64,000 nucleotides of DNA from Calamus simplicifolius (lineage: Eukaryota > Streptophyta > Magnoliopsida > Arecales > Arecaceae): positions 509,640 to 573,639 of the forward strand of contig UESW01004014.1 in assembly GCA_900491605.1 (NCBI GenBank), written 5' to 3'. Both the position numbers and the translations under genes were made by a program. This document shows positions 49,738 through 61,055 of the stretch, in pieces (the stretch's first letter is position 1; each line of letters starts with the position of its first letter). Under the pieces are notes generated by a model. That model searched no databases. It saw nothing but the letters and a program-made list of their open reading frames with translations, and was not told where the DNA came from.

Positions 49738-50560
49738 AGTGCGGCCTCGGCGTCTCCAAGCCCGCCGAGTCGGCCCCGACAATTCCTGGTCGGCCCTGCT
49801 CGGCCCCGGCGTCTCCAAGCCTGCTGAGTCAGCCCCGACCATTCCTGGTCGGCCCTGCTCGGCCCCGGCGCCTCCAAGCCCGCCGAGTCGGCCCCGACCA
49901 TTCCTGATTGGCCCCGATCGGTCTCGGCGTCTCCAAGCCCGCCGAGTCGGCCCCGACCATTCCTGGTCGGCCCCGATCGGTCCCGGCGTCTCCAAGCCCG
50001 CCGAGTCGGCCCCAACCATTCCTGGTCGGCCCCGATCGGCCCCGGCGTCTCCAAGCCCGCCGAGTCGGCCTCAACCATTCCTGGTCGGCCCCGCTCGGCC
50101 CCGACATCTCCAAGCCTGCCAAGTCGGCTCCGATCATCCTGGTCCATTCTCGATCGGCCCTGGCGTCTCCAAGCCCACCGAGTCGGCTCCGACCATTCCT
50201 AATCGGCCCCGGCATCTTCAAGCCCGCCGAGTCGGCCCCGACCATTCCTGGTCGGCCCCGATCGGCCCCGGCATCTCCAAGCCCGTCGAGTCGGCCCCGA
50301 CCATTCCTGGTCGCCCCGGTGTTTCCAAGCCAGCCGAGTCGGCCCCGATCATTCCTGATTGGCCCCGATCGGCCCCGGCGTCTCCAAGCCCGCCGAGTCG
50401 GCCCCGACCATTCCTGGTCGGCCCCGCTCGGCCCCGGCGTCTCCAAGCCCGCCGAGTCGGCCCCGATCATTCCTCGTCGGCCCCGATCAGCCTCGACGCC
50501 TCCAAGCCCGCCGAGTCGGCCCCGACCATTCCTGGTCGGCCCCGCCCCGGCACCTCCCGG
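49738..50560 (+). repeat. About 60-bp GC-rich minisatellite in the 5' LTR, about 14 copies
   Basis: Units carry GTCTCCAAGCCCGCCGAGTC and GACCATTCCTGGTCGGCCCC. Starts of the GTCTCCAAG block are mostly 57-60 bp apart, with two 49-bp units. The 322-residue frame at 49739-50707 and the frames opposite to it are translations of this array, not genes. Confidence 0.92.
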
Positions 50561-50928
50561 TCGGTAGAGTTGGCCCCGGCCATCCTTGGTTGGCCCAGCT
50601 CAGCCTCGGCGCCCTCAGGAGAGTCAAGGCTCCCCCGATTTCTCCAAGTCAGCCCCAGTACAGCCCTGGCGGTTCAGGCCGTCACCTTTCTGACTTGCGC
50701 CACCTGACAACGCCAGATCCAACTACCCACTGGCCATGCCGCTGATGGGACTGGACCAAACTACCTGATAGCCCCACTGGCTGATGGGACGTAGCCCACC
50801 AACCACCGTTTTTCCCCTCTCCGATGGGACAGGACCCACCAACCGATCCAGATTCATGCAACCCCCAAGAACTTCGCGGACATTCCTTTTTCACGGAATC
50901 CCACGTGGTCATGCAAGTGTTAACCCCC

Positions 50929-50936
50929 TATAAAAA
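50929..50936 (+). promoter_or_regulatory. TATA box of the 5' LTR of element B
   Basis: TATAAAAA stands in CCCCCTATAAAAAGGTG, about 290 bp before the LTR end. A G-box core, CACGTG, lies about 25 bp upstream in CCCACGTGGTC. The same arrangement is in the 3' LTR at 62638-62645. Transcription probably starts some 30 bp downstream. Confidence 0.65.
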
Positions 50937-51223
50937 GGTGAATTCACTAAATAATTAAGTATGACGAAAAACTTAGAGACTTGCTATCCCGATACCCAGA
51001 GGAAAATTCCTCCTCTCTGTGGACTCTTCTCATTCTAAGAAGACCTCATTCGAGCTCTTCCTTAGCTGTGACCTCGGTTGCTAACTTGAGCGTTGAAGGG
51101 TCCCCACCGGAGTATCCCTCCGGTCCTGGGACTTTTTGCAGGCAACCCAGTGAAGCAAGGATCTGCCAATCAATCTGCTTCCTTCTTCCGACGTTCAGGA
51201 CCGGTGTTTGAGCGTCATCAGAT

Positions 51224-51242
51224 TGGCGCGCCAGGAAGGGGC
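51224..51242 (+). other. Primer binding site of element B
   Basis: TGGCGCGCCAGGAAGGGGC begins four bases after the LTR end. It differs by one base from the site of element A over the shared part. Confidence 0.75.
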
Positions 51243-51322
51243 AGGATGAGGCGAGATGTAGCTCAGGGTTCCCTGTGTTACATATCGGTGAACTTTTGTC
51301 CTCCTCTTTTCTTCTTCAAGCC

Positions 51323-53223
51323 ATGGTGGTGACGCAAGCTCAGGACGCTTCCATCAGCTGTCCAGCGGGGCTTCCCCCGCCAGTTATGCAGCAGAAGGCC
51401 AATCCCCTTGCTACCGATCCTCCCATCACCTGTCCATCACCAGATGCAGCTGTCCAAACTGCGGAGCGGCTGACGACTCTCACCCAGCAAGTCCAAACTC
51501 TCACCGCTATGGTCCATGGACTCCAGTAGCAGCAGTCCGTGGCCACCCAGCACCAGACTGCTCCCCCCGCCAGTCAGCAGTCAGCAAGGGGAGGCTCTCC
51601 TCAGCGAGAAGCCGGTCGTTGTCAGGTTTCCCCTAGGAAACCTCGCCGTGAGCCCCCTAAGCGGCCATGGTCCCCTGATTGTGGCCCTATCAAATTTCCT
51701 CCCGAGCCGCATCATCAGAAGGAACCAAAGCGGAAGTCTCAGCTCTTGCGTCCTTCTCCTTCTTTTTCTTCCTCTTCTTCCTCCTTCGAGCCATCTCAGA
51801 GGGCCCCGACAATCAGTCGCCAGGCAGAGGAGCGCCTAAACGAGTACAATAGGCGACTGGATGAGCTCGCCAGGAAGATTAATCATCAACCAAAGGAAGA
51901 GCTTTGTCGGAGCTTGGTGCTGCTTGGGCAGGGCTCTGATTTGCTGTTAGGATCCTCCATGCTCCTAAGATCATGCTTGAGGGGATTCTATGACTGTTAT
52001 TTCTTGGTTATTAGAGGAGAACTATAGATGGTTCCTCAAATCCGATCCTGAGGGACTGCTGGTCTATGCTGCGGGAGCTTGATTCTGCCCAGATCCGCCA
52101 CATTTATCGTGAGGCCAACTCGGCGGCGGACTGGGTGGCGTCCTTTGCTGCTCAACATGCGGGTCCATGGAATTGGAAGCCAGGCGACCCATGTCCTATT
52201 ATTCTACAGCAGATTTTCACTTCTGATGTATCTGGGCTGATTCATTCTAGAATTATATGATCGCCCGTTTGTAACCAAAAAAAAAAAAAAAAAAAGGAAG
52301 AGTTTGACACCCGTCCTCCTTACACCCACCGAATATTGGAGGAGTCTGTCCCCTCCAGATTTCGTTTTTTCCAGATAGATCCGTACGACGGTACAACAGA
52401 TCCTCTCGACCATCTCGAGAGTTATAAAGCAATGATGCAAGTCCAAGGCGCTACGGATGCCCTTCTCTGCAAAACCTTCCCTGCCACCCTACGGAAGGCC
52501 GCTCGTGCGTGGCACTCGCGCCTGTCCCCTCATAGCATCGACTCCTTTCGAGAGTTGGGAAGGGCCTTTCTGGCACATTTCGATGCCTGCCGGCGGATTC
52601 CAAGAGTGGCGGACAGCCTCTTCTCCGTGCGCCAGAAGGAGGGGGAGTCGCTATGGGACTTTGTGTCCCGGTTTAAGGCTGCCGCTCTCGAAGTTTACCA
52701 TCTTGATGATGCGGTGGCAATGCTAGCGCTGAAGCGGGGACTCCTCCCATCTTGCTTCACCTTTTCCTTGGACAAGAAGCCCCCGAGTTCCTACTCCGAC
52801 CTCCTCCTCCGGGCTCAGAAGTACATCCGTGCGGATGAAGCTGACTTCACCCGCCGAGAATCCTTGAGGAGCTCCAGCCACAAGCCCGCTCGCCCCGAGC
52901 CGAGTGGACCCCCTCGACACCAGCGGTCCGACCCGCCTTGCCGATCCGACAACAGGCGTCGAAGCTCCGTTCCTGACGAAAGCAAGCTCACACCCCTTCT
53001 CGCTCCTCGATCTCACATCCTTATGGAGATCGAGGGCGAGCCTTATCTCCAGTGCCCTCCTCCTATGAAGAAAGGTCCTCCCCGTGACAAGAACCGTTAT
53101 TGCCGATTCCATCGGGATTACAGCCACGACACCGACAGTTGCTTCAGTTTGAAGCGGGCCATAGAGGAACTCATCCAACGGGGCTACCTCGGCAAGTATG
53201 TCCAAAAGGCATCGCAGCCGTAG
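51323..53223 (+). pseudogene. gag of element B, interrupted
   Basis: The ATG at 51323 is in ATGGTGGTGACGC, shared with element A. The N-terminal part is Gln/Pro/Ser-rich, with a stop TAG at 51527-51529 (element A has CAG). The frame continues to the insertion at 51902-52292. After it come the capsid-like core (DPYDGTTDPLDHLESYKAMM, then a KQKEGESLWDFVSRF-like block) and the zinc finger CRFHRDYSHDTDSC near 53100-53145, and a stop at 53221-53223. Without the insertion gag would be about 500 residues. It forms the particle for reverse transcription in the cytoplasm when intact. Confidence 0.9.
51902..52292 (+). mobile_element. 5'-truncated L1-type LINE 3' end inserted in gag
   Basis: The insert is flanked by AAAGGAAGAG at 51892-51901 and 52293-52302 and ends in a poly-A tail (about 52277-52292). 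Element A has the uninterrupted site. The frame at 52066-52260 reads SAQIRHIYREANSAADWVAS and continues to a stop. This is the C-terminal RNase H end of plant L1-type LINE proteins (H-x-x-R-E-x-N-x2-A-D). The insert is on the same strand as gag and breaks it. Confidence 0.93.
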
Positions 53224-53416
53224 CCGACCCTTATGGGGCCTCCGCCTATTCAAGCCACCGTCGATAACACTCACACGGAGCGGACAGTCGGGATGGTGTC
53301 CTGGAGGGCAGCTCCTTCGTCCAAGCGCCCAAGGGGAGAGGAGGTGCCGGATAATGTAATTTCTGGGGGGATCTGCTGTTGTTGAAAATGTAAACAATGA
53401 AGGCATCGTCGTCTCT
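53224..53416 (+). pseudogene. gag-protease linker of element B
   Basis: Frames change at least once here. The part before the protease reads AVVENVNNEGIVVSMTIAKH in the protease frame from about 53378. The linker is shorter than usual for the lineage. Confidence 0.6.
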
Positions 53417-53954
53417 ATGACGATCGCCAAGCACCCTGTAAAGAGGATATTAGTTGATAGTGGCAGCTCGGCTGACATCCTTACTTACGATGCATTTGTT
53501 CGAATGGGATTATCTCATGATTCCCTTCGCCCTGTGGTGGCTCCCTTAGTCGGGTTCACAGGGGACTCAGTAAAAGTCGAGGGTGAGATATGTTTGTCCG
53601 TGATGGCCGGAGCGCCACCGCGCCAAAGCACAGTGATCATGAAGTTCTTGGTTGTACATGTCCCCTTGGCGTACAATGCCATTATCGGGCGTCCATGCCT
53701 CAATCTTTTGGATGCAGTTATCTCCACCCGGTGTTTACTGGTGCAGTTCCCCACTGGTGAAGGAGTCGGAGAGATGCGCAGCGAGACCAGCCCAGTCCTA
53801 CCTTGTTACCATGCGGCGTCAAGTCCTTTGGAAGCTGAATCAACTTTAGAAGCGCATGATCCCAGAGATTCCAGCAAGGGAGGAGAACTAGCCGAGCACC
53901 TCCTAACTTTCCCTCTTGGAGACGACTCGGTGAGGACTGTGCGGGTCGGCGGAC
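53417..53954 (+). pseudogene. Aspartic protease of element B
   Basis: The frame reads KRILVDSGSSADILTYDAFV, with the catalytic D-S-G-S/T motif at about 53456, and AYNAIIGRPCLNLLDAVIST with the I-I-G-R block at about 53676. Together they give the normal retropepsin fold of Tat-lineage Pol. The frame ends at 53986 because of a shift near 53955; the RT side continues in another frame. Confidence 0.88.
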
Positions 53955-54804
53955 TCCTTCCCCGGAGGACTGGGAGCGCCTCTTAACCTTCTTGCGGGCT
54001 AACTCGGACGTTTTTCTTGGTCGGTGTCTGACATACCCGGCATCCCTCCAGAGGTGATCACCCACAAGCTCAACATTGTCCCGAGGCACCGTCCAATCCG
54101 CCAAAGGAAGAGAAGTTTCACTCCCGACTGGCAAAAGGCTATCGATGAGGAAGTCAACAAGCTGCTCAACGCCGGCCACATCCGGGAGGCACATTACCCT
54201 AGCTGGCTGGCTAATGTGGTCATGGTGCGAAAGGCAAGCGGGAGCTGAAGAATTTGCATCGACTTCACCGACCTTAACAAGGCGTGCCCAAAAGACAGTT
54301 TTCCCTGCCAAGGATAGATCAGCTGGTGGATTCTACCTCCGGGCATGAGCTCCTCAGTTTCATGAATGCCTTCTCTGGATATAATCAGATAAGGATGGAT
54401 CCCAACGACGAGGAGCACACATCCTTTGTGACGGAGAAAGGCATTTATTGCTACAAAGTGATGCCTTTTGGCCTCAAGAATGTGGGGGCAACCTACCAGA
54501 GGTTGATGAACAGGGTGTTCCAAGATCAGCTAGGCTGGAATATGGAGGTCTATGTGGATGACATGCTGACAAAGAGCACCTGCGCTTCCAATCACGTCTC
54601 CGACTTAGAGGAAACCTTTAACAACCTCCGTTGTTTTCAAGTCAAGCTGAACCCCAAGAAGTGTGATTTCGGGGTCACGGCGGGCAAGTTCCTGTATTTT
54701 ATGGTGACCCAGCGGGGGATTGAGGCAAACCCAGAGAAGATCAGCGCCATCCTTGACATGAGGCAACCGTCCATCAAGAAGGAAGTGCAACGACTGACGG
54801 GAGA
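53955..54804 (+). pseudogene. Reverse transcriptase of element B
   Basis: It starts with HKLNIVPRHRPIRQRKRSF and then VVMVRKASGS, where a TGA stop (54246-54248) stands in place of the usual Trp before RICIDF. A frameshift follows near 54304 (KDSFP / RIDQLVDST). Then come SFMNAFSGYNQIRMDPND, PFGLKNVGATYQRLMN and the active-site block YVDDML at about 54550. GIEANPEKI and a shift near 54800 end the domain. The YVDD catalytic residues are preserved although the protein cannot be made. Confidence 0.9.
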
Positions 54805-55755
54805 GTGGCGGCTCTGAGTCGTTTTCTTTCCAAATCGGTCGAGAGGTGCTTACCCTTCTTCAAGGTCCTGCGGAAGGTGAACAGCTTCGAGTGGACAGAC
54901 GACTGTCAGAGAGCCTTCGACGGGTTGAAGGCGTTTCTGTCCTCTCCGCCGCTCTTGTCTAAGCCAAGGGATGGGGAAAGCGTTTTCCTCTACCTCGCCG
55001 CTTCTCCAGAGGCCGTTAGTTCGGTCTTGGTGCGTCTTGACACTGACGGGACCCAGAGACCCGTCTATTATGTGAGCAAGGTCCTCCATGACGCAGAAGT
55101 TAGGTACTCCAAGATAGAGAAAGTTATCTTCGCCCTGATAGTCTCCGCCCGACGTCTCTGCCCATACTTTCAAGCTCATCCCATCGTGGTGCTCACGGAC
55201 CAGCCCCTCCGAGCCATCCTGGTCCGTCCGGATACCTCAGGCCGACTTGCCAAATGGGCTATCAAGCTAGGAGAATTCGACCTCTCCTTCCAGGCACGAC
55301 CGGCTCTGAAGTCTCAAGTTTTAGCTGACTTCCTGGTTGAGTGCACTTGGGTGAATGAGGCGACCGAGGAAGTTACCAAGGAGCAGCGCGAGCCTGAACC
55401 AGGCGGCGATGGAGAAACTTGGATCCTTCATGTGGACGGCGCGTCAAACTCTCAGGGAAGCGGTGCCGGCCTTATTCTCGCCAGGTCGGACAGAGAGAGG
55501 ACGGAATGCGCCCTGCGGTTTCTATTAGAAGCCACCAATAATCAAGCTGAGTACGAAGCCCTGCTGGCCGGATTAAGGCTAGCCCAGGAGTTTGGGATAA
55601 GGCGTCTTAGGGCTTTCACAGACTCGCAACTTGTCTCCGGGCAAATCAACGGAGAGTACGAGGCGCATGACCCTGTTATGACTCAGTACTTGGATAAGGT
55701 TCGGCTCTTGACCTCCCCGTTAGCTTACTTCAGTATCAGTTACATTCCCCGAGTG
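54805..55755 (+). pseudogene. RNase H plus second (archaeal-type) RNase H of element B
   Basis: The 343-residue open frame reads FEWTDDCQRAFDGLKAFLSS and AASPEAVSSVLVR and PVYYVSKVLHDAEVRYSKIE, the usual Ty3/gypsy RNase H. From about 55425 a second domain follows: WILHVDGASNSQGSGAGLIL, NNQAEYEALLAGL and FTDSQLVSGQI, with the D-E-D residues of an archaeal-type RNase H. Two RNase H domains in this order mark the Tat lineage. A frameshift near 55755 precedes ENAKADILSRLA. Confidence 0.92.
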
Positions 55756-57123
55756 AGAACGCCAAGGCCGACATCCTTTCTCGTCTGGCTACCTCTGCCG
55801 ACGGCATGGCAAGGGACGCTTACATCGAATGCTTAGAAAGGCCTAGTATAGAGGACGGCGAGGAAGTCCTCCCGCTCACTCAAGAGCTCACATGGATGGA
55901 TGCCTACGTCCGCTATCTCACTGACGACACTCTCCCTAACGATCGCAACGAAGCTAGGCTACTCAAGTGGAGGGCCTCCAAATTCGTCCTCCTGGACGGG
56001 CATCTGTACATAAGGTCGTTCTCCTACCCCTGCTCAAGTGCGTAGGACCTGCTGACGCCGACTACATCCTCAGAGAAATCCATGAAGGCATCTGTGGAAA
56101 TCATCTGGGGGCAGGTCCCTAGCCCAGAAGGCTCTCCGTCAGGGATACTTCTGGCTCACTATGAGAGAGGACGCGGCCAAGCTAGTTCGGAAGTGCGATG
56201 GTTGTTAGCGCCACGCGCACATTCAGCATCAACTGTCCACCCTGCTGAACCCGCTCTTGGCCCCCTGGCCTTTCGCTCAATGGGGAATGGATATCCTCGG
56301 GCCGTTCCCCCCAGCTTCAGGGCAGCGGAGATTCTTGCTAGTCGCTATCGACTACTTCACCAAATGGGTTGAGGTCGAGGCACTGGCTAAGATCACCGAA
56401 AGTAAGGTCAAAGCCTTCTTCTGGAAGTCGATCATATGCCATTTTGGCCTACTTCATACCCTCGTCACAGATAACGGCCGCCAATTCAACAATGAAGCAT
56501 TTAAGGCTTTCTGTGACGAGCTAGGCATTCATCACCGATTCACCTCTGTCGGTCACCCCCAGACCAATGGGGAGGCCGAGGTTATGAACCGCACCATCCT
56601 CAGAGGGCTCAGGACCCGACTAGACGGGTCCAAGGGTCGATGGGTGGAGGAACTCCCCAGTGTGATATAGGCTTACCACACGACCCCCAGGGTCCCGACG
56701 GACGAAACTCCCTTCAGTCTCGTCTTCGGATCTGACGCCGTCATTCCCATTGAGATCGGACTGCCCAGCCCGCGCGTGGAGTCCTTCAACAAGGAAAACA
56801 ACTCCGCACTGATACGGGCTAATCTAAACTTCATCGATGAAGCGCATGACCGGGCGAGGCTGCGCATGGCGACTTTCCGTCAACGAGCGGCCAAGTACTA
56901 CAATGCCCGAGTTCGTCCCAAGGTCTTTCGCCGTGGAAACTTGCTTTTGAGGAAGGCTGAGGTATCCAAGCCTACAGAGGGGGGCAAGCTATCCCCCAAC
57001 TGGGAGGGTCCTTATCGTATCGCTGAGACACTTCACCGGGGGGCATACAGGCTAGAAGAGCTCGACGGGCGACCTATTCCACGTACCTGGAATACGGATA
57101 ACCTCCGCAAATATTATCAATGA
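55756..57123 (+). pseudogene. Integrase of element B
   Basis: A linker with ADGMARDAYIECLERPSIED precedes the zinc-binding N-terminus (HEGICGNHLG...CDGC), which has a TAG stop at 56216-56218 directly after the last Cys and a shift near 56030. The core reads DYFTKWVEVEALAKI, then TDNGRQFNNEAF and PQTNGEAEVMNRTI, so the D-D-E catalytic residues are present. A TAG stop at 56668-56670 stands where the family has Trp before AYHTTPR. The C-terminus WEGPYRIAETLHRGAYRLEE ends at 57123. The intact C-terminal frame begins at 56776. Confidence 0.92.
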
Positions 57124-57207
57124 TGTATTCCCCTGGAGTATGAGCAGTAAAGGGGTCCCTTCCGACATCACAGCCTACTCTCCCTTGTATCCAAGGACCA
57201 TATCTCT

Positions 57208-58030
57208 CAAAAGGAGCTCGCCGGCATCGCGGCTAACAGGACACCACTCGGCTCCGGCACGGCGGTGCCCCTGAGTCGGTTAAGACCCTAACAGTTCCGT
57301 ACCCGGTCGAGTCGCCACTCGGGTGGCACACAAACCTCCGAGGTGGTTCAAAAGGAGCTCGTCGGCATCGCGGCTAACGGGACACCACTCGGCCTCGGCA
57401 CGGCGGTGCCCCCGAGTCGGTTAAGACCCTAATAGCTCGTACCCGGTCGAGTCACCACTCGGACATCACACAAACCCCTGAGGTGGTTCAAAAGGAGCTC
57501 GCCGGCATCGCGGCTAACGGGACACCACTCGGCTTCGGCACAGCGGTGCCCCCGAGTCGGTTAAGACCCTAACAGCTCCGTACCCGCTCGAGTCGCCACT
57601 CGGACGGCACACAAACCCCCAAGGTGGTTCAAAAAGAGCTCGCCGACATCGTGGCTAACGAGACACCACTCAGCCCCGGCACGGCGGTGCCCCCGAGTCG
57701 GTTAAGACCCTAACAGCTCCGTACCCGCTCGAGTCGTCATTCGGGCGGCACACAAACCCCCGAGGTGGTTCAAAAGGAGCTCGCCGGCATCGCGGCTAAC
57801 GAAACACCACTCGGCCCCAGCACGACGGTGCCTTCGAGTCGGTTATGACCCTAACAGCTCCGTACCCGATCGAGTCGCCATTCGGGCGGCACACAAACCC
57901 CAAGGTGGTTCAAAAAGAGCTCGCCGGCATCGTAGCTAACGGGACACCACTCGACCCCGGCACGGCGGTGCCCCCGAGTCGGTTAAGACCCTAACAGCTT
58001 CGTACACGATCGAGTTGCCCCTTATATGGA
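57208..58030 (+). repeat. About 140-bp tandem repeat array, six copies, downstream of integrase
   Basis: Units start with CAAAAGGAGCTCG or close variants at 57208, 57349, 57489, 57630, 57771 and 57911 (periods 140-141); the last is partial. It matches the array in element A at 3131-3800. Units contain CGGCACGGCGGTGCCCCCGA and GTTAAGACCCTAACAGCTC. Confidence 0.93.
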
Positions 58031-58970
58031 ACCTAGGCCGTCGAGACGGCTCTAAAGGGCCCTGTTTGGCCCTCACAGACTTCGAGTCGGCCGGCTCGGC
58101 CCCGACTGGCTCAAGCATCTCCAATATTGACCGAGTCGGCGTAGGCCTCCCCCGGTCAACCCCACTCGGCCTCGGCGTCCCTAAGTTGGCCAAGTCAGCC
58201 CCGACCATTTCTGGTCGGTCCCAGCGCCTTCAAGATTAATCTTGGCACTAAGTCGTCTGTTGATCATTCCGAGCCTTCAGAGGATTCATGTGCAGATGAG
58301 TCTCCCTTCGAACAGTCTACAACAACATAAGGCATCTCGAGTGACCTTCCACATAGCCGGCTTACATCCTGGTGACGCATTCGAGCATTGGCCAGTCCAA
58401 AACTGCGATTCGGCTACGACATTGTCAATATGCGCAACATTCAAAGTTGAGAGAACATTTCAGAAGGAAAGCCCTCCCCCTTCATCAATAGGTACGAGAC
58501 CCGTTCAATCGTTGGTTGCGCAGTAAGGCGTTTTTCCTAAAGGAAGAAGGAACAGATAAAGCAAAAGGTAAAGAAATTTCGACAAAAAGTTCTTCATTAA
58601 CAATTGAAGGGAAGTACAAAATTTGGCCTAAGGCCGGTTACATGAATCAAAGAAAAAGAAAAATGGGCGGTGGATCCTCAAGGTTCGCCTGGGCCGGGCT
58701 TCTTCTCGCCTCCTCTGCTGGCTCCTCGTCAGACTCCCCAGGCCAGATGTCATCAAGCTCAGAGATGTTGATCTCGAGGGCCGCAGATACCTTAACCTTG
58801 CACATCTCGAAGCCTTGGACATAAGCATCGAGGCCGGCCTCGATGACTTCTTGCTTGAACTTCGGCGAGGCCTTATAGTTGGGGACGGCCTGTTCTCCGC
58901 CTCGGCCTCAGCCCACTGCGCCCTAGCCTTGGCCTCCTTGGCTCGTGCCTCGACCTCCCAAGCCCTGCTT
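58031..58970 (+). other. Spacer between tandem repeats and antisense ORF
   Basis: It starts with a short GC-rich minisatellite-like stretch (58080-58220). The part at 58300-58700 has no recognisable coding block on either strand; frames at 58242-58526 and 58516-58824 have no recognised family. Confidence 0.4.
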
Positions 58971-61055
58971 TCGGCCTATTCGGCACGGGCACTGGCCTCA
59001 TCAGCACAGGCCACTGCACCTATCTTCTCCGAGCCCGCCTCTATCGCCGCCTTCTCCGCGGCAGCTGCCCTCTCCGCAGCAGCCCAGGCTTCCTCCTCGG
59101 CGCATTGGAGCCGCCGGGCCAACTCCTCGTTCTGTGCCGCAGCAGCCTTCAACCTTTCCGAAGCCAGCTCCATCTTGGCCTCAGCTGCGGAGGCCCAGCT
59201 CTCCACCTCCCTTAGTCGGCCAACCAGACTCTCCTCTCGGGCCGAGGCCTCTTGATGAAGACGAGCAAGGCTTTGGGACTGCGCCGTGCTCTCTTTCTTT
59301 TATTTGTCGGCCCGCACCATGGCCTTGACAAGCGTGTCCGAAGAGTGGACCAACGCCTCACGAAGGCCAATTGTGCCGTTGGCCATCTGTAGCAAAGGAA
59401 GCATGTTAGCCATAGGAAGTGGAAACATCAAAAGAAATGAAGAAAGCTCAAAAATTACTTGGACAACGACAACCATTATCATGTCCAGGAGTGCAGAGTG
59501 ACTCATTCTCCGCGTCGCCTCCTCGGACTCGGCGGTCCGAACTCCTGACAGCAGGCGGGCAGCTTGTGCGGCGTCCGCCATTGAGCTGGGTGTGGGGACT
59601 GACCGCGTCAGTCCCTCCTGCGGACCTTCGACCTGGGGGCAGGTCGGGCGACGCGCCGGTTGATGGGATGAGCTCCCCGGCTCGCCTCCCCGCTTATTGG
59701 TCACCTCCGACCCAGCCCGGGGCTCCCTGGCGACTGGCTCCCCCTCGCCAGCGGTTAGGGAAGCATTCTCCATTCCCGGCTCTGTGGCAGCCGGAGGGCC
59801 GGTGGCGATTGTAATCCGCCCCGCCTCGGGCACATCGGTGGCGGCAGGAACCTCCTCCGCATCTAAAACCACCACCATCGGCTCAGTGGTGGCCAGAATC
59901 TCTCCTTCAACTTCGGCCCCGGCCGGCTCCGGGACCACTCCTCTAACCGGCTTCTTCTCAGCCGGCTCTTCCATAGGCGTCGGGGCTGTGAGGGCTTCAA
60001 TCGACCTGGCCGGCTCCCTTCTTCGAATCCTCTTCGCCGGCCTGAACGTCTCTCCGGTCGCCTGCCTCTTTTGCCTCAAGGCAGCCTCGAAATCGCTGGC
60101 GAAGACCTTCATCGCTGCACCAAAAGGGTGATAGGCATTAGCAATGGCGTACAACAAATCTTGGGTAGAGACAGAAGAAGTCGGGCGTCAAGCTAATCGG
60201 CCGCCGGGGCCAACTCAGCCTTTACCAGGTTCTCCTCGGACAGGAGTTCCTTGTAGCCGGGGATTTGGCAATTAGACAATTGGGTGAATAGTTCCCTGTC
60301 CCTATCTATTACGGTGGAATCATCATTGGAACTAGTGTCTGGCTTCCTCCAAGCAGCCCTTACCCCCTCAACATGGGCAAAAAGGAATCGAGGTTTTCAT
60401 CCCCTAATTTTGGACGGGAGACCTAAAGGGAAGGCTCTACCCGGCCTGACGGTAAATGCCCACCAGGCCCCTTACCTTGATGGCGGAGCTTATAGAAAGC
60501 TCGGAATAGAGACAGCCCTAGCCGGGCCTCCTGGAAGTAGCAGAGAATAACGAAGGCGCAGATGATACGGATCGAATTCGGAGTCAACTGCGCCGGCACT
60601 AATCTATACCTATCTAAAAGGTTTAGGAAAAAAGGATGGAAAGGAAGGCGCAGTCCGCATCGGAAGAACTCCTCATATAGAGCGACCCGACCGGGATGGT
60701 CAGAGGTCACCCTATCTTCGGGCTCCGGCGCGGACATGCCAATGAAATCAGGGACCAGGTACTTAGCCCTAACGGCCTCTACATCCTCAGGGGTCATGGT
60801 TGAGGCTACCCCCGCTGGACCTGCTGGATCAGAACTCATCGCCGGAGGAAGTGCTGGACGGCGGGAGGACACAGGGAGTGCCCTAATAGGGGAGCCTGAG
60901 GTGGACGAAGGTCCTATCGCCCTCGATCGATCGCGGATGGTGATGCTGCCCATCGGCCGAGGCATTTGGCTAGCTAAAGGGACCCGATTTTCACTACTGG
61001 AATGGGAAGACTCTTCTACGGGTCTCTTATCCTTCCTAACGGCACGACAGTCCAT
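58971..61055 (-). pseudogene. Antisense ORF of element B (PF04195-like, putative gypsy-type transposon domain plus coiled coil)
   Basis: On the strand opposite to gag-pol, the frame at 61055-60423 reads TMTPEDVEAVRAKYLVPDFI, PGRVALYEEFFRCGLRLPFH and PFFLNLLDRYRLVPAQLTPN. This is the conserved block of the plant domain called putative gypsy-type transposon (PF04195). An inner Met at 60839 (MSSDP) fits family starts. A GYKELLSEENLVKAEL block follows near 60250. The part at 60157-59300 is rich in Ala, Glu and Pro with RPAKRIRRREPARS, and 59206-58976 is an Ala/Glu coiled coil. Antisense ORFs between integrase and the 3' LTR are known in Tat-lineage elements such as Grande. Its function is unknown. 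Frames change between the parts, perhaps with introns (TTTTGGTGCAG near 60120). Confidence 0.75.

Larger units (their letters stand above)
49694..51220 (+). repeat. 5' LTR of element B (1527 bp)
   Basis: It begins TGATGTGGTTGG and ends GCGTCATCA. U3 is mostly a 60-bp minisatellite. It is 199 bp longer than the 3' LTR because of extra minisatellite copies. The unique parts are nearly the same in both LTRs. Confidence 0.95.

Noticed and set aside
49739..50707. 322-residue open frame in the 5' LTR of element B, with long frames on the other strand
   Set aside because: It is a translation of the 60-bp GC-rich minisatellite (Pro/Ser/Arg/Ala repeats). Frames stay open on both strands because GC-rich DNA lacks stops. 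No domain is present.
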